Shown here: one piece after another, positions 24,653 through 33,827 of the stretch | Layout of the letters: every line of letters starts with the position of its first letter | How positions within the stretch are numbered: position 1 is the first letter of the stretch | DNA from: Roseateles_B sp041906185 | GTDB lineage: Bacteria; Pseudomonadota; Gammaproteobacteria; Burkholderiales; Burkholderiaceae_C | Direction of reading: 5' to 3' | NCBI GenBank assembly: GCA_041906185.1 | Contig: JAYRJQ010000014.1 | Location: 62,001-126,000 of the forward strand | DNA length: 64,000 nucleotides | The notes under the pieces: generated by a model | The model's database searches: none | What the model saw: the letters and a program-made list of their open reading frames with translations, nothing else | What the model was told of the DNA's origin: nothing | Position numbers and translations under genes: made by a program

Positions 24653-26254
24653 ATGAGCGCTGCTGATTCCCAACTCCCCGTGGTCATCGTGGGGGCCGGC
24701 CTGGCCGGGCTGACCGTGGCCCTGCATCTGGCGGACCAGGTCCCCGTGATCGTGCTGGCCAAGCGCGAGCTCGGCGAGGCCGCCACGGCCTGGGCGCAGG
24801 GCGGCATCGTCGGGGTGCTCGGCAGCGACGACAGCATCGACAGCCACGTGCGCGACACCCAGGACGCCGGCGCCGGCCTCGTGGACGAAGCCACCGCGCG
24901 CTTCATCGCCGAGCGCAGCGCCGAGGCGGTCGAGTGGCTTGTGCGCCAGGGTGTGCCCTTCACGCCCGAGGCCGGCGGCCCGCTGGGTCTGCACCTCACG
25001 CGCGAGGGCGGCCACGCCGTGCGCCGCATCGCCCACGCGGCCGACGCCACCGGCAAGGCCATCCACGAGCAGCTGCTGGCCGCCGCGCAGGCGCATCCCA
25101 ACATCCAGCTGCGCGAGCGCTGGATGGCGCTGGACCTCATCACCTCGCGCCATGTGCAGCGCGACGAGGAGCCCCGCTGCTACGGCCTCTACGCCCTCGA
25201 CATCGACCGCCAGCGCGTCGAGACGCTGCCCGCGCGCGCTGTCGTGATGGCCACCGGTGGCGCCGGCAAGGTCTACCGCTACACCACCAACCCCGACACC
25301 TCCACGGGCGACGGCATCGCCATGGCCTGGCGCGCGGGCTGCCGGGTCGCGAACATGGAGTTCATCCAGTTCCACCCGACCTGCCTCTACCACCCCGAGG
25401 AGCGCAGCTTCCTCATCACCGAGGCCCTGCGCGGCGAGGGCGGCTACCTGACCCTGCCGGACGGTACGCGCTTCATGGCCGCGCATGACGAGCGCATGGA
25501 GCTGGCGCCCCGGGACATCGTCGCGCGAGCCATCGACTTCGAGATGAAGAAGCACGGCCTCGACCACGTCTGGCTCGATGCCCGGCACCTGGGCGAGGAC
25601 TTCCTCAAGAGCCACTTCCCGACCATCCACGCCCGCTGCCTGAAGCTGGGCATCGACATCGCCCGCCAGCCGATCCCGGTGGTGCCGGCGGTGCACTTCA
25701 CCTGCGGCGGCGTGGTCTCCGATCTGCAGGGCCGCAGCGACCTCCCGGGCCTCTACGCCGTCGGCGAGACCGCCTACACGGGCCTGCACGGCGCCAACCG
25801 CCTGGCCAGCAACTCGCTGCTGGAGTGCGTGGTGCTCGGCCGCACCTGCGCCGAGGACATCCAGGCCCTGAGCGAGCCGCTGCCCGCGCCGCTGCCGGCC
25901 TGGGACGAGAGCCAGGTCGAGGATGCCGACGAGCAGGTCGTCATCGCCCACAACTGGGACGAGCTGCGCCTGCTGATGTGGAACTACGTGGGCATCGTGC
26001 GCACGACCAAGCGCCTGGAGCGCGCGCTGCACCGCATCGCCCTGCTGCGCAGCGAGATCGATGACTACTACGCCAATTTCCGCGTCACGCGGGACCTGCT
26101 GGAGCTGCGCAATCTCGTCGACTGCGCGGAGCTGATCGTGCGCTCGGCCCTGCTGCGCCACGAGAGCCGCGGCCTGCATTTCAGCCGCGACTACCCGCGC
26201 ACGCTGCCGGTGAGCTTCCCCACGGTGCTCATCGCCGAGCGCAGCCGGCGCTGA
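24653..26254 (+). CDS. nadB: L-aspartate oxidase
   Basis: FAD enzyme that oxidises L-aspartate to iminoaspartate, the first step of de novo NAD synthesis; NadA (27845-28948) uses the product. The 533-residue protein begins MSAADSQLP and has the dinucleotide motif VVIVGAGLAGL, the ATAWAQGGI segment, EFIQFHPTCLY, the active-site ALRGEGGYL region and the HGANRLASNSLLE motif. I start at the ATG at 24653; the same frame is open upstream through the terminator repeats and cannot be coding there. It converges with the ComFB-like gene, 21 nt apart. Confidence 0.97.
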   Translation: MSAADSQLPVVIVGAGLAGLTVALHLADQVPVIVLAKRELGEAATAWAQGGIVGVLGSDDSIDSHVRDTQDAGAGLVDEATARFIAERSAEAVEWLVRQGVPFTPEAGGPLGLHLTREGGHAVRRIAHAADATGKAIHEQLLAAAQAHPNIQLRERWMALDLITSRHVQRDEEPRCYGLYALDIDRQRVETLPARAVVMATGGAGKVYRYTTNPDTSTGDGIAMAWRAGCRVANMEFIQFHPTCLYHPEERSFLITEALRGEGGYLTLPDGTRFMAAHDERMELAPRDIVARAIDFEMKKHGLDHVWLDARHLGEDFLKSHFPTIHARCLKLGIDIARQPIPVVPAVHFTCGGVVSDLQGRSDLPGLYAVGETAYTGLHGANRLASNSLLECVVLGRTCAEDIQALSEPLPAPLPAWDESQVEDADEQVVIAHNWDELRLLMWNYVGIVRTTKRLERALHRIALLRSEIDDYYANFRVTRDLLELRNLVDCAELIVRSALLRHESRGLHFSRDYPRTLPVSFPTVLIAERSRR

Positions 26255-26275
26255 GCACGGCGCGCGGGCCGGGCC

Positions 26276-26578
26276 TCAAGCAGCGGCCTGCTTGGCGCGC
26301 AGCGCGAGGCGGGCCTGCACGAAGTTGAAGGCGTAGGACACGGCCTCCGCGATGGCGGCATCGGTCTCGAGCCGCTCGGCTTCCGTCAGGTAGAAGCTGA
26401 AGTCCACCGCATGCCGGATGTAGCGCGGGGGCAGGCGGTTGAGCGCCACGCAGGCGACGTCGCAGAGCAGCTCGTCGTCCCGGGCCAGCGCCGGGTACCT
26501 GGGGGCGCTCGCGACGACGGCGGCGAACACTTCGCGCTCATGGTGGTTGTACAGCGAGGTGAAGTCGACGGAGGACAT
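26276..26578 (-). CDS. ComFB-family protein
   Basis: A 100-residue helical protein with the late-competence ComFB pattern DDELLCDVACVALNRLPPRY. Recent work on this family reports binding of cyclic dinucleotides such as c-di-GMP; whether this member does is inference. It lies between nadB and a secreted unknown and is transcribed on the minus strand, 179 nt downstream of its neighbour. A -10-like TATAAA on the minus strand near 26640 may be its own promoter. The window also encodes two GGDEF proteins and the type IV pilus signalling array, which makes a link to surface behaviour plausible. Confidence 0.75.
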   Translation of the reverse strand: MSSVDFTSLYNHHEREVFAAVVASAPRYPALARDDELLCDVACVALNRLPPRYIRHAVDFSFYLTEAERLETDAAIAEAVSYAFNFVQARLALRAKQAAA

Positions 26579-26757
26579 GCAGGGACCTTTTGCGCAGGTG
26601 GTGAACCCGGACGCAGCGCCGGGGCCGGAGGTCTTGTTTATAGCGTCTGGGCCGGCGGCCGGCCAGGGGCTCGTCCCCGGAAAAGCCGCCGGAATCCCGC
26701 TGAACCGACCTCGAAAGCGGCCAGTCCCTGCGCCCGGTCAAGCCGGGCCGTCGCGCC

Positions 26758-27744
26758 TCAGGGCTGCTGCGGCGTGGGGGTCTGGGGCGCGCGGACCGGT
26801 CCCACCTCCACCTGGCCCTCGCCGCGCACGGACTTGAAGGCCGCACGCTCGACCAGGCCCACCAGGCGCTCCGCCAGGACGCTCGGGCTGACCTGCTTCG
26901 CGGGGTCGACGGCCGTGGATTCCGGGTCGGCGTACTTGGTGTGCTCGAACATGCGCTGGCGCTTGAGGATGTTCAGGGTCTGGGCATCCAGGGTGAGGCG
27001 CTCGAAGTAGAAGTAGGGCGCGATGTAGGTGGCGCTGGCGCGCTTGCTGCCGTCGTTCGGATTGACGGTGGTGCGCGTGCCGGCATTGCTGTCCGGGGCG
27101 GCCTCGATGTTGCCGTCGGAGGACAGCTGCACCCGCTCGTTGGTCAGGGGCTGGATGTAGATGCCGACGCCGGAGAGGCGGGTGCCCAGGCCGTTGAGCT
27201 CCTGGCTCGCGAAGTAGGGCACGACCAGTTCGACGCGGGACCACTTGGCGCGTTCCGGCATGCCCTTCAGGAAGGCCAGCACCTCGGCCAGCAGCAGCTT
27301 TTCCCGGTCACTGCCGGCGGCCATCTCCAGGCGCTGGGCGAGTTCCTCGGGCGGGTTCCACGCCATCAGCACGTGCTCGGCGTCCGGTTCTTCCAGTTCG
27401 AGGGCCTCGTCGAGACCCTTGAGCACGGCCATGTTGAGGCTGCCGCCGGGCACCTGCATCGAGCGGCGCGAATAGGGCGCGATATGGCTGCCCGTGCTCT
27501 TGCGCTGGCGGACCATGCCGATGCGGTCGCCCACGGCGGCCACCACGGCCACGACGGGCTTGGCGGTGGCGTCCGTGGCAGCGGCGGGCGCAAGGGCTGC
27601 TGTCGTGGCTGCCGTCGTGGCGAGCGCCGTGCTGGCCGAGGCGGCAGGCGTCCCGCCGGCCGGGCTCTGTGCCCAGGCCGGGGGCAGGTGGGTGGTGATC
27701 AGGACGGCGGCGATGGCCGTCAATCCGAGATGGCGGTGGTTCAT
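26758..27744 (-). CDS. Secreted protein of unknown function
   Basis: A 328-residue protein that I do not recognise. It has a Sec signal peptide (LGLTAIAAVLITTHLPPAWA, cleavage before QSPAGG), then an Ala/Thr-rich stretch and a mixed alpha/beta body. That body contains GDRIGMVRQRKSTGSHIAPYS, a helix-rich DREKLLLAEVLAFLKGMPER segment and a Pro/Gln tail (RAPQTPTPQQP). The ATG at 27744 is chosen because AAGGGGAG precedes it and the signal peptide starts there. It follows nadA by 100 nt in the same direction and may share its transcript. Confidence 0.7.
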   Translation of the reverse strand: MNHRHLGLTAIAAVLITTHLPPAWAQSPAGGTPAASASTALATTAATTAALAPAAATDATAKPVVAVVAAVGDRIGMVRQRKSTGSHIAPYSRRSMQVPGGSLNMAVLKGLDEALELEEPDAEHVLMAWNPPEELAQRLEMAAGSDREKLLLAEVLAFLKGMPERAKWSRVELVVPYFASQELNGLGTRLSGVGIYIQPLTNERVQLSSDGNIEAAPDSNAGTRTTVNPNDGSKRASATYIAPYFYFERLTLDAQTLNILKRQRMFEHTKYADPESTAVDPAKQVSPSVLAERLVGLVERAAFKSVRGEGQVEVGPVRAPQTPTPQQP

Positions 27745-27844
27745 GAGGAGCTCCCCTTCCCTTTGTTGGTGTAGGGGCGCCACCATAACCGCAAAAGGCG
27801 CTGGTCCCGGAGGTCAGGGGCCCACCGAAAACGGCGGGCCGTCC

Positions 27845-28948
27845 TCAGGCCGCGCCGATGCCGGGCACCAGACCCGAGGCCTGCCGCGCCTTGAGCTGCG
27901 CGGTGAAATCCAGCATGCGCGTGATGCAGCCCTGCGCCTTCTGGCGCGTGCCTTCCTCGACGCCGATCTCGCCCGTGCCCTGCTCCAGGCAGTCGATCAC
28001 GCCCTGCAGGCCGTTCATGGCCATCCAGGGGCAGTGGGCGCAGCTCTTGCAGGTGGCGCTGTTGCCGGCGGTGGGCGCCTCGATCAGCGTCTTGCCCGGC
28101 GCCAGCTGGCGCATGCGGTGCAGGATGCCGTTGTCCGTCGCGACGATGTACTCCTGCGCCGTGCCCTCGACCACCGCCTTGATCAGCGCGGAGGTGGAGC
28201 CCACGACGTGCGCCTTCTCGACCACGCTGCGGGGGGATTCCGGGTGGACGAGCACCATCGCGTCCGGGTGCTGCTCGCGCAGCAGGTCCAGCTCCAGGCC
28301 CTTGAACTCGTCGTGCACGATGCAGGCGCCGTTCCACATGAGCATGTCGGCCCCGGTCTGTTCCTGGATGTAGCGGCCGAGGTGGCGGTCCGGCGCCCAG
28401 AGGATCTTCTCGCCGCGGGCCTTGAGCTCGCTGACGATCTCCAGCGCGCAGGAGCTGGTGACCATCCAGTCGGCGCGCGCCTTCACGGCGGCGCTGGTGT
28501 TGGCGTAGACGACGACGGTGCGGTCCGGATGGGCGTCGCAGAAGGCGCTGAACGCGTCGGCCGGGCAGCCCAGGTCGAGCGAGCAGGTGGCGTCGAGGTC
28601 CGGCATCAGCACGCGCTTCTCGGGGCTGAGGATCTTGGCGCTCTCGCCCATGAAACGCACGCCGGCCACGATGAGGGTCTGCGCGGCGTGGTCGCGGCCG
28701 AAGCGGGCCATCTCCAGGGAATCCGCCACGCAGCCGCCGGTCTCCAGCGCCAGGTCCTGCAGGTCGCCGTCCACGTAGTAGTGCGCCACCAGCACGGCGC
28801 CGCGGGCCTTGAGCAGCTCGGCCGCGCGGGCCTTGAGCGCGGTGCGCTGGGCGGGCGTCAGGGGGGCCGGCACCTTGGCCCAGGCGTGGGCCGTGCAGCT
28901 CGCGCCGGCGGCGTCCTGAAGCGTGTAGTCAAACAGCTGTTGTTCCAT
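27845..28948 (-). CDS. nadA: Quinolinate synthase
   Basis: Condenses iminoaspartate with dihydroxyacetone phosphate to quinolinate. The 367-residue protein shows AHYYVDGDLQDLA, then the three cluster-ligand cysteine regions of the family: C122 (TCSLDLGCP), C209 (NGACIVHDEF) and C303/C306 (CKSCAHCPWM). These hold the [4Fe-4S] cluster. It is encoded opposite to nadB about 1.6 kb away, so the two steps are linked but not in one operon. Confidence 0.97.
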   Translation of the reverse strand: MEQQLFDYTLQDAAGASCTAHAWAKVPAPLTPAQRTALKARAAELLKARGAVLVAHYYVDGDLQDLALETGGCVADSLEMARFGRDHAAQTLIVAGVRFMGESAKILSPEKRVLMPDLDATCSLDLGCPADAFSAFCDAHPDRTVVVYANTSAAVKARADWMVTSSCALEIVSELKARGEKILWAPDRHLGRYIQEQTGADMLMWNGACIVHDEFKGLELDLLREQHPDAMVLVHPESPRSVVEKAHVVGSTSALIKAVVEGTAQEYIVATDNGILHRMRQLAPGKTLIEAPTAGNSATCKSCAHCPWMAMNGLQGVIDCLEQGTGEIGVEEGTRQKAQGCITRMLDFTAQLKARQASGLVPGIGAA

Positions 28949-29030
28949 GCCGGGATTCTAGGTGGCGGGGCGATGCCCACGCAGGGAGCGGGCTTCCCGG
29001 TGCCAGGCAGGTCCGTGCTCAAGCCCGTGG

Positions 29031-29900
29031 TCAAGCCCGTTCAAAGAATCGACTGGGCGGCATGCCCACGGCGCGCGTGACCATGGCGGAAAAGGCGCTG
29101 GCGCTGGCATAGCCCAGCTCCGCCGCGATCAGGTTCATGGGCTTCTTCTGCGCGGCCAGCTGCAGGGCGTGGGCCAGCTGCAGCTGCTGGCGCCACTGGC
29201 TGAAGCTCGTGCCCAGCTCCTCGCGGAACAGGCGCGAGAGCGTGCGTGCGCTGGCGCCGCACTCGGTGGCCCAGCCTTCGATGTCGGGGTGGCGGGCGGG
29301 CTCGGCCATCATGGTCTCGCAGAGATGGCGCAGGCGCTTGTCGTGCGGCAGGCTCAGGCCCAGGTGCAGGCTGCGGGCGCGGCGGAGCTCGTCGATCAGC
29401 AGCTGGCACAGGGCCTGCTCACGGGCCTGGTCCAGCGGGTGAGGGGGCGTGTCGGCCGGCAGGCTGTCGGGCTCGGTGGCCAGGGCCTGCAGCAGCTCGC
29501 GCATCAGCGGCGTCACCTCGAGCACGCGGCACTGCTGCCAGGCCTGTGGCCCGCCGGCGAGGCCCAGCTGGGCCACGGCGGACTCGTGCACGTACAGCGC
29601 GCGCATGTCGGCCCGCTCGACCGCGCTCACCGCATGCACCGTGTGCGGCGGGATCCACACGGCCCGCGAAGGTGGCACCAGGTAGCTGTGGCTGCGAAGC
29701 GGCCCCTCCGCCTGCACCCGCACCGCGCCGACCATGGAGAAGGCCAGCTGCGCCCACTCGTGATGGTGGGGCTGGATGTCCATCTGGTGCTCCATCCAGC
29801 GCGCCTTGGCCCGCAGCGGGCGCTCCAGGCTGGGCTTGAAGCGCTGCGGGTCCATGGGCGGAACGCTGCGGCGACGGCTCGGGGGTTTGACCGCGGTCAT
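29031..29900 (-). CDS. AraC-family transcriptional regulator
   Basis: A 289-residue regulator with an N-terminal cupin-like sensor domain (QPHHHEWAQLAFSMVGAVRV, then WIPPHTVHAVSAV) and a C-terminal double helix-turn-helix (SARTLSRLFREELG, then AAELGYASASAFSAMVTRA). Domain order and the divergent MFS gene resemble the E. coli NimR/NimT pair. It probably controls the transporter starting at 29970. The intergenic space is only 69 nt and includes a small inverted repeat ATTC-GAAA-GAAT at 29908-29919. An internal ATG 15 codons downstream is an alternative start. Confidence 0.88.
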   Translation of the reverse strand: MTAVKPPSRRRSVPPMDPQRFKPSLERPLRAKARWMEHQMDIQPHHHEWAQLAFSMVGAVRVQAEGPLRSHSYLVPPSRAVWIPPHTVHAVSAVERADMRALYVHESAVAQLGLAGGPQAWQQCRVLEVTPLMRELLQALATEPDSLPADTPPHPLDQAREQALCQLLIDELRRARSLHLGLSLPHDKRLRHLCETMMAEPARHPDIEGWATECGASARTLSRLFREELGTSFSQWRQQLQLAHALQLAAQKKPMNLIAAELGYASASAFSAMVTRAVGMPPSRFFERA

Positions 29901-29969
29901 GGCTGAAATTCGAAAGAATCTGTCGGCCTATCGTAACTGCGCCGCTCCGGCCCTGCCTACATTGAGGGC

Positions 29970-31220
29970 ATGAATTCCGCAGTCCTCCCCAAGAACCCCG
30001 CCGACAGCGCGCGGGGCGACCTCGGCACCATCAGCCTGATCGGCCTGGCGCACGGCACCAGCCACTTCTTCCACATGCTGCTGCCGCCGCTGTTCCCCGT
30101 CTTCATCCGCGAGTTCGGGCTGAGCTACTCGGAGCTGGGCCTGCTCGTGACCACCTTCTTCGTGATCTCCGGCATCGGCCAGGCGCTGGCGGGCTTTCTC
30201 GTGGACCGCACCGGTGCGCGGCCCGTGCTGTTCGCGGCGCTGAGCTGCTTCGTGCTGGCGTCCGTCGCGGCGGGCACCGCGCACGGCTTTGCCGGCCTGA
30301 TGCTGGCGGCGGCACTCGCCGGCCTGGGCAACTCGCCCTTCCATCCGGTGGACTTCACCATCCTCAACAAGCGCGTCTCGCCGCCGCGCCTGGGGCATGC
30401 CTTCTCGGTGCACGGCATCTCGGGCAACCTCGGCTGGGCGGGCGCGCCGGTCTTCCTGATCGGCCTGTCGGAGCTCACCGGTCAGTGGCGCCTGGCCTAT
30501 GTCGGGACGGCACTGCTGGCGCTGGCCGTGATGGCGCTGCTGCTGTGGCAGCGCGAAGCTATCGACGATCGCCAGGGCAGCTGGTCCCACGAGAAGCCCG
30601 GCCACGCCGCCGCCGCGGTCAAGGAGGAGCATCCGCTGGCCTTCCTGCGCCTGCCGTCGGTGTGGCTGTGCTTCTCGTTCTTCTTCTTCACCACCGCCGC
30701 GCTGACGGCCATCCAGAGCTTCGCAAGCCCCGCGCTGGCCGCCATGTACGGCATCGCCGTGCGATCCACGGCCTTCGTCGTGACGGGCTACATGCTGGCC
30801 GGCGCGGCGGGCATGGTGGTCGGTGGTTTCGTGGTGGCCCGCGGCGGGCGCCTGGAGCGCACCATCGCCTTCGCCATGGCGGGCGCCGCGGCGGCCCTGT
30901 GCCTCACGGCCACGGGCTGGCTGCCCGTGGGCCCGGCGCTGGTCGTGGCCTCGCTGGCCGGCTTCGGCACCGGCCTGGCCGGCCCCTCGCGGGACATGCT
31001 CATCAAGCGCGCCGCGCCCCCGGGCGCCACGGGGCGGGTCTACGGCATGGTCTATTCGGGCCTGGACATCGGCTTCGCGCTCGCGGCGCCCGTGTTCGGC
31101 GCGCTGATGGACCACGGGCAGACCCACGGCATCTTCTACGGCGCGGCGCTCGCGCTGCTGATGGGCATCGGCGCCGCCACGCTGGTCGGGCAGGCGCGGG
31201 CCCGCGCCGCCACGGCCTGA
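29970..31220 (+). CDS. MFS transporter, fosmidomycin-resistance-like
   Basis: A 416-residue inner-membrane protein with about 12 predicted helices and a central cytoplasmic loop (ID DRQGSWSHEKPG region, about 195-220). It has the loop 2-3 signature GFLVDRTGARPVLF of the major facilitator family, and its N terminus (LAHGTSHFFHMLLPPLFP) resembles the Fsr branch. The substrate is unknown. GAGG lies just before the ATG. The divergent AraC gene is the likely regulator. Confidence 0.87.
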   Translation: MNSAVLPKNPADSARGDLGTISLIGLAHGTSHFFHMLLPPLFPVFIREFGLSYSELGLLVTTFFVISGIGQALAGFLVDRTGARPVLFAALSCFVLASVAAGTAHGFAGLMLAAALAGLGNSPFHPVDFTILNKRVSPPRLGHAFSVHGISGNLGWAGAPVFLIGLSELTGQWRLAYVGTALLALAVMALLLWQREAIDDRQGSWSHEKPGHAAAAVKEEHPLAFLRLPSVWLCFSFFFFTTAALTAIQSFASPALAAMYGIAVRSTAFVVTGYMLAGAAGMVVGGFVVARGGRLERTIAFAMAGAAAALCLTATGWLPVGPALVVASLAGFGTGLAGPSRDMLIKRAAPPGATGRVYGMVYSGLDIGFALAAPVFGALMDHGQTHGIFYGAALALLMGIGAATLVGQARARAATA

Positions 31221-31302
31221 ACGGGCCGCGCTAGGGAAAGCCCCGAAGCAGCCCTTGCAACAGCGCAAGGCTGCCTTCGTGGGGCGGCGCTACAGTCGCC
31301 CA

Positions 31303-33027
31303 ATGACGAACCCCGCATCTCCTCAAGCTGTATCGCGCCTTGCCGGCCACGCGCTGGTCGAGGCCCTGGTCGAACAAGGCGTCACCGATGCCTTCGGCGT
31401 GCCGGGCGAGAGCTACCTCGCCGTGCTGGATGGCTTCCACGAGCACCGCGAGCGCATCCGCTTCGTGGCCTGCCGGCAGGAGGGCGGCGCCGCCTTCATG
31501 GCCGAGGCGCAGGGCAAGCTGAGTGGGCAGCCGGGCATCTGCTTCGTGACCCGCGGCCCGGGCGCCACCAATGCCAGCATCGGCCTGCACACGGCCTTCC
31601 AGGACTCGACGCCGATGATTCTCTTCATCGGCCAGGTGGCCAGTGACCAGCGCGACCGCGAGGCCTTCCAGGAGGTGGACTACCGCCAGATGTTCGGCCC
31701 CGGCACGCTGGGCATGGCCAAGTGGGTGGGCGAGGTGCAGGACGCCGAGCGCCTGCCGGAGTACGTGGCCCGCGCCTTCCACACCGCCCTGCAGGGGCGC
31801 CCGGGCCCCGTGGTGCTCGTGCTGCCCGAGGACATGCTGACGAAAAAGATCAGCGCCCCGATCCTGCCGCGCGTGCGCGTGGCCGAGGCCGCACCCAGCC
31901 CCGCGGCGCTGGCCGAGCTGCGCGAGCGCCTGACGGCAGCCAAGCGCCCCTTCGTGATCGCGGGCGGTGGCGGCTGGACGCCCGAGAGCACCGCAGCGCT
32001 GCAGCAGTTCGCCGAGGCCTGGCAGCTGCCCGTGGGCTGCGCCTTCCGCTTCCAGGACCTTTTCGACAACCACCACCCGCTCTATGCCGGCGACGTCGGC
32101 ATCGGCATCAATCCGAAGCTGGCGCAGCGCGTCCGCGAGGCGGACCTGATCCTCGCCATCGGCCCCCGCCTGGGCGAGATGACCACCGGTGGCTACACGC
32201 TGCTGCAGGCGCCGCTGCCGGACCAGGACCTCATCCACATCCACGCCGGCGCCGAGGAGCTGGGGCGCGTCTACGCCGCCGAGCTCATGATCAACGCCAG
32301 CATGCGTTGCGCCGCCCCGGCCCTGGCCACGCTGGCGCCCCCGGCCGCCTGCGCCTGGACCGAATGGACGCAGGCCGCCCATGCCGACTACGAGGCCAAT
32401 CTCGTCGCCCAGCCGGTCGCGCCGCTGGACATGGCCGAGGTCGTCCAGCGCCTCTCCCGCCTGCTGCCCGAGGGCACCGTCTTCACGAACGGCGCGGGCA
32501 ACTACAGCGGCTGGCTGCACCGCTACCACCGCTACACCGGCCTGCATCGCCATGGCCGCACGCAGCTCGCACCGACCAGCGGCGCCATGGGCTACGGCCT
32601 GCCGGCGGCGGTGGCGGCCGCGCTGCTACAGTCGCGCTGGGTGGTCAACATCGCGGGCGACGGCGACTTCCTCATGAACGGCCAGGAGCTGGCCACCGCC
32701 ACCGGCTACGGGGCCCGCAAGCTGCTGTGCGTGGTGGTGGACAACGGCACCTACGGCACGATCCGCATGCACCAGGAGCGCGAGTACCCGGGGCGCGTCT
32801 CGGGCAGCGATCTCTACAACCCCGATTTCGCAGCGCTGGCGCAGGCCTATGGCTGGGCCTCGCACCGCATCGAGAGGACCGAGGACTTCGAGCCCGCGCT
32901 GCGCGCTGCCATCGCCGAGGAGCGCCCGACGCTGTTCCACCTGCGCCTCTCGAGCGACGTCTCGACCAGTCGCAGCACGCTCAGCGCGATCCGCGAGGCA
33001 GCCCGCCAGCGGCTGGGCCAGGCCTGA
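31303..33027 (+). CDS. Thiamine-diphosphate enzyme, acetolactate synthase-like
   Basis: A 574-residue ThDP enzyme of the AHAS/benzoylformate decarboxylase superfamily. The N-terminal domain has FGVPGESYLAVLD and the ThDP-activating Glu in CRQEGGAAFMAEA. The C-terminal cofactor motif is GDGDFLMNGQEL, with VVDNGTYGTIRMHQ after it. No small subunit follows and no ilvN/ilvC is near, so it is more likely a catabolic or orphan member than the biosynthetic IlvB. The ATG at 31303 is chosen; 16 upstream codons in frame have no family character. The S4 and RraA-like genes follow at 28 and 24 nt. Confidence 0.85.
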   Translation: MTNPASPQAVSRLAGHALVEALVEQGVTDAFGVPGESYLAVLDGFHEHRERIRFVACRQEGGAAFMAEAQGKLSGQPGICFVTRGPGATNASIGLHTAFQDSTPMILFIGQVASDQRDREAFQEVDYRQMFGPGTLGMAKWVGEVQDAERLPEYVARAFHTALQGRPGPVVLVLPEDMLTKKISAPILPRVRVAEAAPSPAALAELRERLTAAKRPFVIAGGGGWTPESTAALQQFAEAWQLPVGCAFRFQDLFDNHHPLYAGDVGIGINPKLAQRVREADLILAIGPRLGEMTTGGYTLLQAPLPDQDLIHIHAGAEELGRVYAAELMINASMRCAAPALATLAPPAACAWTEWTQAAHADYEANLVAQPVAPLDMAEVVQRLSRLLPEGTVFTNGAGNYSGWLHRYHRYTGLHRHGRTQLAPTSGAMGYGLPAAVAAALLQSRWVVNIAGDGDFLMNGQELATATGYGARKLLCVVVDNGTYGTIRMHQEREYPGRVSGSDLYNPDFAALAQAYGWASHRIERTEDFEPALRAAIAEERPTLFHLRLSSDVSTSRSTLSAIREAARQRLGQA

Positions 33028-33055
33028 GGCCTGCAGCGTCTGGGACAATGCCGGC

Positions 33056-33271
33056 ATGAACGACATCGAATTCCAACTGCGCGGCGACTACATCGAGCTG
33101 GACAAGCTGCTGAAGGCCACGGGCATTGCCGGCAGCGGCGGCCAGGCTCGCCAGATGATCACCGAGGGCCTCGTCACCGTGGACGGCCAGCCCGAGTCCC
33201 GCAAGACGGCCAAGATCCGTGCCGGCCAGCGCGTCCATGCGCAAGGGCAGGGCGTCCGCGTCGTCGCCTGA
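33056..33271 (+). CDS. S4-domain RNA-binding protein, YbcJ-like
   Basis: A 71-residue protein that is essentially one S4 domain: YIELDKLLKATGIAGSGGQA, then ITEGLVTVDGQPESRKTAKI and a beta-rich end. YbcJ-like proteins bind structured RNA and may act on ribosomes; the precise role is not established. The ATG at 33056 gives the normal family length. A longer frame upstream overlaps the ThDP enzyme and is Arg-rich. Confidence 0.9.
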   Translation: MNDIEFQLRGDYIELDKLLKATGIAGSGGQARQMITEGLVTVDGQPESRKTAKIRAGQRVHAQGQGVRVVA

Positions 33272-33295
33272 AATCCAGCCCCCACCGGAGCCGAG

Positions 33296-33790
33296 ATGGA
33301 CTTCAGCACCTGTGACATCTGCGACCGCTTCAAGGGCGACAGCAGCGGCGCACTGCGCGTCCTGCCCGGCGGGCGCTATCTGAGCTATGGCGGCCGCGAG
33401 CGCTTCGCCGGCCCGATCAGCACCGTGCGCTGCCTGGACGACAACAGCGCCGTGAAGGCGGCCGTGGAGTCGCCGGGGCAGGGGCGCGTGCTGGTGGTCG
33501 ATGGTGGCGCCTCGATGCAGCGGGCGCTGCTGGGCGGCAATCTGGCCGCCGCCGCCGCGCGCAATGGCTGGGCCGGGCTGCTGATCCATGGCTGCGTGCG
33601 GGACCGCGCCGAGCTGCGCGCCGCGGAGGTCGGCATCCTGGCGCTGGGCCATGTGCCGCTGCCCACGGACCGCCAGGGCCAGGGCTCGACCGATGTCCCC
33701 CTGCAGCTGCACGGCCTGCTGCTGCGCCCCGGCGAGTGGCTCTACGCCGACGAGGACGGCTGCGTGGTGCTGCCCCAGCGCCTCGCCTGA
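33296..33790 (+). CDS. RraA-family protein
   Basis: A 164-residue protein of the RraA / 4-hydroxy-4-methyl-2-oxoglutarate aldolase family. It has VLVVDGGASMQRALLGGNLA, GWAGLLIHGCVRDRAEL with the conserved Arg-Asp pair, and PGEWLYADEDGCVVLP. E. coli RraA inhibits RNase E, while related proteins are class II aldolases. From the sequence alone both remain possible. It lies 24 nt after the S4 gene and converges with the GGDEF-EAL gene 37 nt away. Confidence 0.87.
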   Translation: MDFSTCDICDRFKGDSSGALRVLPGGRYLSYGGRERFAGPISTVRCLDDNSAVKAAVESPGQGRVLVVDGGASMQRALLGGNLAAAAARNGWAGLLIHGCVRDRAELRAAEVGILALGHVPLPTDRQGQGSTDVPLQLHGLLLRPGEWLYADEDGCVVLPQRLA

Positions 33791-33827
33791 GCGTCGGCCC
33801 CGTTCGCGTGGCGCGGCCCCCGGCCGC

